From Chelatococcus sp. (lineage in GTDB: Bacteria; Pseudomonadota; Alphaproteobacteria; Rhizobiales; Beijerinckiaceae), in assembly GCA_003248805.1 (NCBI GenBank), contig QFQY01000035.1, positions 1-49,727 on the forward strand: a stretch of 49,727 bases of DNA, in the 5' to 3' direction. The translations under genes and the position numbers were made by a program. The notes under the pieces were generated by a model. That model saw only the letters and a program-made list of their open reading frames with translations, did no database searches and was not told the origin of the DNA. Shown here one piece after another: positions 7,981-15,522 of this stretch. The first letter of the stretch is position 1, and every line of letters starts with the position of its first letter.

Positions 7981-9362
7981 ACGCGCTGCTGGGCTTGTCG
8001 CGGCGGGTCGAGGCCCGGCGCTTCGTCTCCGCCTTTTCCTCGCGCTTCAGCAGCACGCTGCTGAGCTTCCTGGTGCTGCTGACGGCGAGCCATTTCCTGC
8101 CGACGCAGGAATACGGCCTCTATGTCTTCCTGTTCTCGATCGGCAGCGCGCTCGGGCTCATCGCCGTGCTCGGACAGCAGATTCTGGTGGTGAAGCACTA
8201 TCAGCGCGCGGAAGCGGCCGGGCACCCGTTCAATCAGGCTCTCATCGGCGTCAACACGCGCTGGCTCGCGCTGGGTGGCTTCTCGCTGCTGGCAGTGGCC
8301 CTGCCCCTGCTGATCTTCGCCGGGCATCTGCCCCCGACCTACCACTATCTCTGGCTGGCCTTCGTCTTCGCCGCCATCTTCGCGCTCAGCGAATATCTGC
8401 AGAACTATTTCCGCATCCACGGCCGCATCAACATGTCCCTCGTGCCTCGCGAGATCGTCTGGCGCGGCGCATCCATCCTGTGCATCGCCGCCGCGGGCCT
8501 TGCCGGCCTGCTCGCCGGCGGGGCCGGCGCGATGGCGATCGTGACCGGCCTGCTAGCCGCGACGACATTCTATCAGGCCACGGCGTTCGTCCGCGGCGAA
8601 GGCGTCGGCTGGCTCACCGCGAAGGACGCGGTGCCCCCGGAGACGCGCGGGGCCTGGCGCAACGAGAGCGGCTACTTCATCGCCAACAACGTGCTGAACT
8701 CGGCCTCCGCCTATCTGGAGACGATCCTGATCGGCGCGCTGCTCGGTCTCGACAAGGCGGGCTTCTATTTCGTCGCCCTGCGCATCGCCATGCTGTTGAC
8801 GCTGCCGGTCGCGGCGATCGACACCGTCGGCATCCCGATGATCGCGGCCCGCTTCCAGAAAGCCGATACGCCGGGCGCCCAGCAGCTGATCGGGCGGCTG
8901 TCCTTCGCGAGCTTCTGCATCTCCCTGCTCGGCGCATTGGCGCTCGCGGTGGTCGCGCCCTTCATCCTGCACCTGTTCAACCCCGAATTCGTCCAGCATG
9001 CCGATGTGCTGACGGCACTCTGCGTGCTCGCCGTGTCCCAGGCCTTCTTCGGGCCGGGCTCATGGCTGCTGATGATCGGCGGCGGCGAGCGCTTCTTCCT
9101 GATCGCGCGGGCGATCCTGTTCGTCCTCTATCTCGGCCTGCTCTACGGCCTCGCGCTCATCGGCGGGCTGATGGGCATCGCCATCGCCGGACTGCTCTTC
9201 AGCACGGCCTCGAACCTCGCGGCCTGGCACTGGATCAAGCGCAAATGGCACATCGACAACATGGCGACGGCCTTCTTCCGGCCCTTCCTTTTCGGCGGGG
9301 TCCGCGAGGAGAAGGCGGCGCCCCCGACGGCCGGTCGCACGGCGGAAGGAACGACACCATGA
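7977..9362 (+). CDS. Polysaccharide flippase (Wzx/MOP superfamily)
   Basis: 461 residues from GTG 7977, which overlaps the preceding stop (GTGA). About twelve to fourteen hydrophobic helices are spread along the protein, beginning with SFLVLLTASHFLPTQEYGLYVFLFSIGSALGL, split here by its polar ends, which matches the opening helix of MOP-superfamily oligosaccharide flippases. A conserved-looking RNESGYFIANNVLNS segment sits mid-protein. The family moves undecaprenyl-linked repeat units across the inner membrane in Wzx/Wzy systems. The context (co-polymerase, polymerase-like protein, two glycosyltransferases) supports this. It overlaps the downstream hydrolase by 4 nt. Confidence 0.85.
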   Translation: MNALLGLSRRVEARRFVSAFSSRFSSTLLSFLVLLTASHFLPTQEYGLYVFLFSIGSALGLIAVLGQQILVVKHYQRAEAAGHPFNQALIGVNTRWLALGGFSLLAVALPLLIFAGHLPPTYHYLWLAFVFAAIFALSEYLQNYFRIHGRINMSLVPREIVWRGASILCIAAAGLAGLLAGGAGAMAIVTGLLAATTFYQATAFVRGEGVGWLTAKDAVPPETRGAWRNESGYFIANNVLNSASAYLETILIGALLGLDKAGFYFVALRIAMLLTLPVAAIDTVGIPMIAARFQKADTPGAQQLIGRLSFASFCISLLGALALAVVAPFILHLFNPEFVQHADVLTALCVLAVSQAFFGPGSWLLMIGGGERFFLIARAILFVLYLGLLYGLALIGGLMGIAIAGLLFSTASNLAAWHWIKRKWHIDNMATAFFRPFLFGGVREEKAAPPTAGRTAEGTTP

Positions 9363-11176
9363 AGCCCGCCACGGCCCGCATCCTGGACCTGAACCACGAG
9401 ACGCCAGCCGCGCTGCCGCCGGCACCGGCCATGGCCGCCGCCCAACTCTCGCCTTTCGGCACGCCGGTGGTGTTCGGCACGAGCATGGGGCTGCTCTATC
9501 CGGGTCGCGCCCCGGTCGCCGTGCTGATGCTCGGCGCCGTCGGCTATGAAGAGCTGTGCCTGCGCGCGACCTGGCGCAGCCTGGCCGAATCGCTCTCGGC
9601 AGCGGGCGTTGCGTGCCTGCGCTTCGACTACCCCGGACAGGGCGACGCTCTCGAAGCCGCCGACCCGCAGGGGCTGGCCGACTGGTTCGAAACGATCCGG
9701 GCCGCGGCCGATCTGCTGCGGCGCGCCAGCGGATGCTCGGAGCTCGTGCTGCTCGGGCATGGGCTCGGCGGAACGCTCGCCCTGCAGTTCGCGGAGGGCC
9801 TCGCGCCCGTGGCGGCGACCGTGCTGATGGCGCCGGTCGGCAACGGCAAGCGCTACCTGCGCGAGCTCTCGGCGTGGTCGCGCATGGTTTCCGACAGGAT
9901 CGGCATCGGCACCGATCCCGACGACGACACGCGCTGCGCCGTCGCCGGCCTGCGCATCGCACCCGGACGTCTGCCGGCCATCGCCGGTCTCGGACTGTCA
10001 GCGATCGAGCGGGCTCCGTCCGGGCCCGTCCTGCTGCTGGGCCGCGCCGGCCATGGCGGCGACGCGGCAATGGCCGAGAAACTCACCGGCCTCGGCGCTT
10101 CGCTGACGTGCCGCGACTACGAGGGCTACGAAACGCTGACGACCGATCCGACCGCCGCGCGTCCGCCGGAGCAGACCGTCGCATCCGTCGTGGATTGGAT
10201 CGTCGAACAGGCGCGGCCCCTGGACGGCACCCGGACCGAGGTCGGGCGCCTGCCGCCGGGCGAACTCGCCGACGGCCTGCGCGGCGAGCAGTTCATCGAG
10301 CGCCCGATCCGCTTCGGCAAGGACGGGCGCCTCTTCGGCGTCCTCTGCGAGCCGCTCGGACAGGCCGCCCGCGAGCCGATCATCTTCGTCAACGCCGGGC
10401 GCGACTATCATATCGGCTGGGCGCGGGCGACCGTGACGCAGGCGCGGGCCTTCGCGGCGCGCGGGATCGCCTCGCTGCGTTTCGACGCCGCCAGCATCGG
10501 CGACAGCCCGGCAGCGCCGGACGGGCCCGAGGAGATTCTCTATTCCGACGATCAGGTCGGCGATGTCCGGCTCGCCCTCGACGCCCTCGAAGCGAGAGGC
10601 TTTCGCGATCCGGTCCTGATCGGGCGCTGCAGCGGCGCCTATGCCGCGTTCAACGCCGCCGTGCTCGACTCCCGCGTCCGGCGCCTCGTCATGGTCAACA
10701 ACGAGCGCTTCGTCTGGGACCCCGACGAGAGCGTCGAGGACGCGATCCGCTATGCCCACCGCAGCGTCGGCGATTTCGGCGCCACCCTGAAGCGCAAGGG
10801 CGGCCTGCGCCGCCTCCTGACGGGCCAGCTCCGCGTCGGCCCAGCCGCCCGCTACCTGCTGTTTCGCTGGCTAAAGACCATGTCGATCTCGCTCGCTCCC
10901 GTGCTCGGCCCGCTGACCAAGCATGGCCGGCTGCGGCGCGAATGCCATCGCCGTTTCGCCGTGCTCGCGAAGCGCGGTGTCGAGGTCAGCCTGGTCTATG
11001 CCGAGGGCGATGTCGGCATGGCGGAGTTCAAGACCTATTTCGGCGAGGCGGGCGGGCGCCTGGCGGCCTATCCGAACACCTCGCTGACGATGATTCCGGA
11101 CGCCGACCACAACTTCACCCATCTCGCTGCGGCCCGCCGGCTGCTCGACACGCTGCTGCGGATCGTCACGCCATGA
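9359..11176 (+). CDS. Tandem alpha/beta-hydrolase protein, first nucleophile lost
   Basis: 605 residues from ATG 9359 (ATGA overlap with the flippase stop); an upstream extension of the frame is only a shadow of the flippase. Two alpha/beta-hydrolase domains lie in series. Domain 1 (about 35-280) has the strand-loop VAVLMLGAVGYEE, LRFDYPGQGDA and the elbow LLGHGLGGTLAL, where the nucleophile position 135 is Gly instead of Ser. Domain 2 (about 315-600) has IIFVNAGRDYHIGW, LRFDAASIGDS, the elbow IGRCSGAYAA with Ser425, and later Asp (YAEGDVG) and His (PDADHNFTH) candidates for a triad. Paired hydrolases of this type occur in exopolysaccharide/exosortase loci. Inference: domain 2 acts as an esterase or acyl-transfer enzyme on the polymer, while domain 1 is structural or binding. 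No signal peptide is seen. Confidence 0.75.
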   Translation: MKPATARILDLNHETPAALPPAPAMAAAQLSPFGTPVVFGTSMGLLYPGRAPVAVLMLGAVGYEELCLRATWRSLAESLSAAGVACLRFDYPGQGDALEAADPQGLADWFETIRAAADLLRRASGCSELVLLGHGLGGTLALQFAEGLAPVAATVLMAPVGNGKRYLRELSAWSRMVSDRIGIGTDPDDDTRCAVAGLRIAPGRLPAIAGLGLSAIERAPSGPVLLLGRAGHGGDAAMAEKLTGLGASLTCRDYEGYETLTTDPTAARPPEQTVASVVDWIVEQARPLDGTRTEVGRLPPGELADGLRGEQFIERPIRFGKDGRLFGVLCEPLGQAAREPIIFVNAGRDYHIGWARATVTQARAFAARGIASLRFDAASIGDSPAAPDGPEEILYSDDQVGDVRLALDALEARGFRDPVLIGRCSGAYAAFNAAVLDSRVRRLVMVNNERFVWDPDESVEDAIRYAHRSVGDFGATLKRKGGLRRLLTGQLRVGPAARYLLFRWLKTMSISLAPVLGPLTKHGRLRRECHRRFAVLAKRGVEVSLVYAEGDVGMAEFKTYFGEAGGRLAAYPNTSLTMIPDADHNFTHLAAARRLLDTLLRIVTP

Positions 11177-12210
11177 GGGCCGCCGCGCTCGCGCTCGCCG
11201 TCTCGGCGCTGCTCGCCATGCCGGCGAGCGCCGAACTCTGCCTGCGCGGCGTCAACCTGTCGGGCGCCGAGTTCGGCGACGTGCCCGGCCAGCTGAACAA
11301 GGACTATACCTATCCGAGCGAGGCGGCATTCCAGAGGCTCGCCTCTCTCGGCATGAGCGCCATCCGCCTGCCCTTCCGCTGGGAGCGCCTCCAGCCCGAG
11401 CTCAACGGGCCGCTCGACATCATGGAACTCGCCCGCCTCGGTCAGGCCGCCACGCAGGCCGAGGCGGCCGGGCTCGTCACCATCCTCGACCTGCACAACT
11501 TCGCTTATTACGGCAAGCGGCAGCTCGGCTCGAAAGACCTGCCCGCCTCCGCGCTCGGCGACGTCTGGGGCCGGCTCGCGAGCCATTTTCGCGGCCGGCC
11601 CAAGGTCGTCTTCTCGATCATGAACGAGCCCTACGACGTCCACAGCGCGGCATGGACCGAGATCCAGAACACCGCCATCGCGGCGATCCGCAAGGCGGGC
11701 GCAGGCCAGCTGATCCTCGTCACCGGCACCGCCTATGGCGGGGCGCATAGCTGGACCTCCGACCTGCCGGTCGGCAACAACGGCCGCGACCTGCTCGGCG
11801 TGAAGGACCCGCTCGATCGATACGCCTATGACTTCCACCAGTATCTCGACGCGGACTTCTCCGGCCGCGCGCCGGAATGCACGGGCGCCGAGCGGGCCCT
11901 CAAGGCGATCGACGACGTCACCGCCTGGCTGAAGCAGCATGACCGGCGCGGCTTCCTCGGGGAGTTCGCGGCCTCCGCCCGGCCCGAATGCCTGCGCGCG
12001 CTCGGGCAGATGGCGGCGCGCGTCGACGCCAACCCCAGGCAATGGCTCGGCTGGGCCTATTGGGGAGCCGGCGCCTGGTGGCCGCAGGACTACCTCTTCA
12101 ACATCGAGCCGACCTCGGCCGGCGAGCGCCCGCAGATGAAGGTGCTGCTCGAGCGGCTCGAGGCGGGGAAGCGGCCGGCCGCGTCCTGCGGACGCGAGGC
12201 GAAGCCGTGA
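11173..12210 (+). CDS. Secreted glycoside hydrolase family 5 (endoglucanase-like)
   Basis: 345 residues from ATG 11173, overlapping the previous stop (ATGA). Residues 1-20 form a Sec signal peptide ending AMPASA. The GH5 (beta/alpha)8 barrel shows IRLPFRWERLQ, the acid/base Glu152 in SIMNEPYDV, FHQYLDADFSG, and the nucleophile Glu264 in GFLGEFAAS. Aromatic subsite residues appear in LGWAYWGAGAWWPQDY. These features match cellulase-type GH5 enzymes that cleave beta-1,4-glucosidic links. Its place inside a translationally coupled polysaccharide operon suggests that it trims or releases the polymer in the periplasm, as BcsZ or ExsH-type hydrolases do, rather than feeding on plant cellulose. It also implies a beta-glucan backbone. 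Confidence 0.88.
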   Translation: MRAAALALAVSALLAMPASAELCLRGVNLSGAEFGDVPGQLNKDYTYPSEAAFQRLASLGMSAIRLPFRWERLQPELNGPLDIMELARLGQAATQAEAAGLVTILDLHNFAYYGKRQLGSKDLPASALGDVWGRLASHFRGRPKVVFSIMNEPYDVHSAAWTEIQNTAIAAIRKAGAGQLILVTGTAYGGAHSWTSDLPVGNNGRDLLGVKDPLDRYAYDFHQYLDADFSGRAPECTGAERALKAIDDVTAWLKQHDRRGFLGEFAASARPECLRALGQMAARVDANPRQWLGWAYWGAGAWWPQDYLFNIEPTSAGERPQMKVLLERLEAGKRPAASCGREAKP

Positions 12211-13379
12211 ACGCCCTCCCCGCGCATCGGCCCCTCCCCGCTCTGGCGGCCGGAACGCGCATCGTCCATGTCGTGCGCCAGTTCCTGCCCAATCGCGGCG
12301 GGCTGGAGGATGTCGTCGCCAATCTCTGCCGCGCACAGCTCGCGCTGGGCCTGAACCCGTCCGTGGTGACGCTCGACCGGCTGTTCTCGCAGCCCGGCCT
12401 GGCGCTGCCGTCCCGCGAGGTAATCGACGGCATTCCCGTCACGCGCATTCCGTTCCGGGGTTCGACGCGCTATCCGCTGGCGCCGTCGGTCTTCGCTCAT
12501 CTGGGCGCAGCGGATCTCGTCCATGTCCATGCCATCGACTTCTTCTTCGATGCGCTGGCCTTCGGCTGGCCGCTGCATCGCAAGCCGCTGGTCGCGACCA
12601 CCCATGGCGGCTTCTTCCACACGGCCGACCACGCCGGGCTGAAGCGGCTCTGGTTCAACGGCCCGACTCGGCTGTCGGCGCGCATCTATCGCGGCATCGC
12701 CGGCTGCAGCGCCAACGACGTGCGGCTGTTCGAGAGCATCGCGCCGGGCCGGGTCACCCTGATCGAGAACGGGGTCGATCTCGACAAGTTCGCCGGCGCT
12801 TCCAGCCCGCAGCCGGCGCGGCGCCTCGTCAGCATCGGCCGCTTCTCCAAGAACAAGCGCCCCGACAGGCTGATCGCCACCATGGCGGAGCTCGCACGCC
12901 GCGAGGCCGGCTGGCATCTCGACATGATCGGCGTCGCCTCGGACTGGTCGCGGGACGCCTTGCGCGCGGCCATCGCGGCGGCCGGCATGGAGCGGCATGT
13001 CACGCTGCATTTTGGCCTCGGCGACGCCGAAGCCAGGCAGGTGATGGGCCGGGCCTCGCTCTTCGTGTCGGCCTCGGAATTCGAGGGCTTCGGGCTCGCG
13101 CTCATCGAGGCGATGAGCGCCGGCCTGCTGCCCGTGGTCCAACCGAACGCGGCCTTCGCCGCGCTGGCAGCGAAGTTCCCCGTCATCCGGACGGTCGACT
13201 TCGCCGATCCGGAGACGGCGGCGGCGGCCCTCGAGCGGGCCTACGCCGATCTCGCCGCCTCCCCCGACACGATGCGCCCGCGCCTCTCCGATCTCGCCCC
13301 GTATTCGTGGGACGAGGTGGCGCGCCGCTACCTCGACCTCTACGCGGCGGCACTCGGGAAAACCTCCCGGCCCGCCTGA
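12207..13379 (+). CDS. Glycosyltransferase family 4 (GumH/AceC-like)
   Basis: 390 residues from GTG 12207, overlapping the GH5 stop (GTGA). The N-terminal half has IVHVVRQFLPNRGGLEDVV, the GT4 glycine-rich acceptor loop, and VHVHAIDFFFDAL. The C-terminal half has RRLVSIGRFSKNKRPDRL and the E-x7-E motif in SEFEGFGLALIEAMSAG. It is soluble with no signal peptide. The overall pattern resembles mannosyltransferases of xanthan- or acetan-type pathways, but the donor cannot be settled from sequence alone. It ends the operon, 31 nt before the convergent isochorismatase-fold gene; a short GGCGC/GCGCC stem lies in that gap. Confidence 0.83.
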   Translation: MNALPAHRPLPALAAGTRIVHVVRQFLPNRGGLEDVVANLCRAQLALGLNPSVVTLDRLFSQPGLALPSREVIDGIPVTRIPFRGSTRYPLAPSVFAHLGAADLVHVHAIDFFFDALAFGWPLHRKPLVATTHGGFFHTADHAGLKRLWFNGPTRLSARIYRGIAGCSANDVRLFESIAPGRVTLIENGVDLDKFAGASSPQPARRLVSIGRFSKNKRPDRLIATMAELARREAGWHLDMIGVASDWSRDALRAAIAAAGMERHVTLHFGLGDAEARQVMGRASLFVSASEFEGFGLALIEAMSAGLLPVVQPNAAFAALAAKFPVIRTVDFADPETAAAALERAYADLAASPDTMRPRLSDLAPYSWDEVARRYLDLYAAALGKTSRPA

Positions 13380-13410
13380 AAGGCGCGGCCGATCGGCGAC
13401 GGCGCCTCGC

Positions 13411-14142
13411 TCAGCTCGGCTGCGCGAGGGTCTCGCGAACCTCGAGGCCGGCCAGGTAGTCCTTAACCTCCTGCACCGGGATGACGTCCGCGTATTTGCA
13501 GTTGAGGTCGAAGAGATTGATCGCGTGGCTCGCCTGGAAGCGATCGAAGGCGCATTCCTCCGGGATCACGACCTTGAAGTTGTAGGAATAGGCGTCGACG
13601 GCCGTCGCGCGCAGGCAGCCCGAGGTGGTGCAGCCCACCAGGATCAGCGTGTCGACGTCGAAGAAGTTCAGATGGCTCATGAAGATCGTGCCGAAGAAGC
13701 ACGAGGGCTTGCGCTTGCCGATGCGGATATCCTGCGGACGCGGCGCCAGGGGCTCGACCGTCTGGGTCGCATGCGTGCCCTCGATCACCGTCTTCTCGGT
13801 GCCGCGATGGTTCTTGCCGACCTGCACGCCGCTGTCGATCATGTCCGCCCTGCGGGCGCTCTCAGTGTAGAAGACCGGGATGTTGCGGTCGCGCGCCAGC
13901 TCCAGGATCGGCACCATGTGCTCGACCGCCTTCCAGGCCTCTTCGCCGCAATGGGTGCGATAGGTCTTGAGGCCTTCGAGGATGTCCTGCGGCGTATCGC
14001 CGGTGAAGTTGTACTGGACATCGATGATGAACAGCGCCGGCCGCTTGCCGAAGCCGCCGCGCTTGCCATAGCCGGCCGCCGCCAGCACCTGCTGGTCGCG
14101 CTCGGTCAGGAAATCGTCCCAGATGCGCTTGGGCGTGCTCAT
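13411..14142 (-). CDS. Isochorismatase-fold amidase (N-carbamoylsarcosine amidase-like)
   Basis: 243 residues from ATG 14142, with GGAGAGAG just upstream. The cysteine-hydrolase triad is visible: Asp41 in LFIIDVQYNF, a Lys around 143-145 (IGKRKPSCFFGT) and Cys176 in GCTTSGCLRATAVDA, the latter matching the N-carbamoylsarcosine amidase subgroup more than nicotinamidase. Such enzymes hydrolyse N-carbamoyl or half-amide groups to the acid plus ammonia. It follows the cyclic amidohydrolase by 21 nt in the same operon, so the natural reading is ring opening by one enzyme and amide or carbamoyl removal by this one. The substrate is not known. Confidence 0.82.
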   Translation of the reverse strand: MSTPKRIWDDFLTERDQQVLAAAGYGKRGGFGKRPALFIIDVQYNFTGDTPQDILEGLKTYRTHCGEEAWKAVEHMVPILELARDRNIPVFYTESARRADMIDSGVQVGKNHRGTEKTVIEGTHATQTVEPLAPRPQDIRIGKRKPSCFFGTIFMSHLNFFDVDTLILVGCTTSGCLRATAVDAYSYNFKVVIPEECAFDRFQASHAINLFDLNCKYADVIPVQEVKDYLAGLEVRETLAQPS

Positions 14143-14163
14143 GTCTCTCTCCAGTTCGTCAGA

Positions 14164-15522
14164 TCAGCGGCGGGCGACGAAGCGGCCGGACGGCGCCGCA
14201 TCGGCCTCGGGAATCAGTCGGCCGCCGGCGGCGATCGGCCGGCCGCGCAGATAGGTCGCGACGGGCCAGCCGCGCAGCACCCGGCCCTCATAGGGAGTGT
14301 AGTCGGAATAGGAGGCGAGCTCGTCCGCCCTCACCTCGCGCGGCGTCTCGCGGTCCACCACGATCAGGTCGGCATCGAGCCCGACCGCGATCCGCCCCTT
14401 GCTCGTCAGGCCGTAGAGGTCGGCGGCATTGGCCGAGAGCACGGCGGCGAGCGTCTCGATCGCGATCCCGCGCTTGTGCCAGCCCTCCTCGATCATCACC
14501 GGCAGGAGGGTGGCGATGCCGGGGAAGCCCGCCGACGCGCTCCACAGATCCTCGCCCTTGGTCGCGACCTTGCGCGGCACATGGTCGGATCCGACGGTGG
14601 TGACGACACCGTCGCGGATGCCCTGCCACAGGGCCTCGACATCGGCCTGCCCGCGCAAAGGCGGGTTTACCTTGCCGGCGATGCCGTCGAGATCGCGGGT
14701 CAGCGCGAGATAATGGGCGCAGGTCTCGACGTTGAACTCCGCCGGGCGGCGGGCCTTCAGCCAGCGCGCGATCTCCATGCCTTCCTGCGAGGACAGATGG
14801 ACGATGTTGACGCGCGCGCCGGCCTGCTCGCCGAAATAGCCGACGCGGAAGACGTTCTCGGCTTCGAGGAAGCCCGGGCTCTGCTCGTCCCAGGCGGCGA
14901 GGTCCTGGCGGCCCGCGGCCTTCAGCGCCGGACGGAAGGCCGGGATGACCTCGACATTCTCGCAATGCGCGCCGACGACGGCGCCGGGAATGCCGGCTGC
15001 CTCCCGCAACGTCCGGTACAGCAGCCCGTCGTCGATCTCGGTGAAGCCCTTCGCGGCGCCGGCGGCGCCCTTGTACATCAGATACATCTTGATCGAGGGC
15101 ACGCCGTAGGACGCCGCGACCTCCTTCAGCGTGTCGACATGCAGCTGGCTGGTCAGGCCGAAATGCAGCGTGAAGTCGATCAGGCTGTCGGCCTCGCCCG
15201 CCGCGATCCAGGGGCCGGTCGACTGCCGCAGGTCGTTGCTGCGGTGGAAGGTGATCAGGGTCGTCACGCCGCCCAGCGCAGCCGAACGGGACTCGGTGCG
15301 GAAATCGTTCTCCTTGTCGCCGAAGCCGATATGCGTGTGCGGGTCGATCACCCCCGGCATGATCCATTGGCCGCCGCAATCGACGACCTCGCGCGCCTGC
15401 GCCGCGACGCCGGGAGCGAGGATCGCGGCGATCCTGCCGTCCTGCACCGCCACCGAGCCCGGCCTCACCCCCTCGCCGGGGAAGACGATCTCGCCATTCG
15501 TCAGCAGAAGATCGAAGGTCAT
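14164..15522 (-). CDS. Dihydropyrimidinase/hydantoinase-like cyclic amidohydrolase
   Basis: 452 residues from ATG 15522, which overlaps the stop of the upstream aconitase-like gene (ATGA). All binuclear-metal ligands of the dihydropyrimidinase branch are present: His62 and His64 (PGVIDPHTHIGFG), carboxylated Lys151 (KMYLMYKG), His186 (GAHCEN), His242 (IVHLSSQEG) and Asp313 (GSDHVPRK). The family opens cyclic amides such as hydantoins, dihydrouracil, allantoin and imides. The next gene is an isochorismatase-fold amidase. No beta-ureidopropionase, allantoate amidohydrolase or dihydropyrimidine dehydrogenase is nearby, so ordinary pyrimidine or allantoin breakdown is not supported. A hydantoin or cyclic imide is the likelier class of substrate. 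Confidence 0.85.
   Translation of the reverse strand: MTFDLLLTNGEIVFPGEGVRPGSVAVQDGRIAAILAPGVAAQAREVVDCGGQWIMPGVIDPHTHIGFGDKENDFRTESRSAALGGVTTLITFHRSNDLRQSTGPWIAAGEADSLIDFTLHFGLTSQLHVDTLKEVAASYGVPSIKMYLMYKGAAGAAKGFTEIDDGLLYRTLREAAGIPGAVVGAHCENVEVIPAFRPALKAAGRQDLAAWDEQSPGFLEAENVFRVGYFGEQAGARVNIVHLSSQEGMEIARWLKARRPAEFNVETCAHYLALTRDLDGIAGKVNPPLRGQADVEALWQGIRDGVVTTVGSDHVPRKVATKGEDLWSASAGFPGIATLLPVMIEEGWHKRGIAIETLAAVLSANAADLYGLTSKGRIAVGLDADLIVVDRETPREVRADELASYSDYTPYEGRVLRGWPVATYLRGRPIAAGGRLIPEADAAPSGRFVARR

Noticed and set aside
9556..12210. Second long plus-strand frame over the hydrolase and GH5 genes, offset from the real hydrolase frame
   Set aside because: Arg-rich translation in its first part; only its end coincides with the real GH5 gene starting at 11173.
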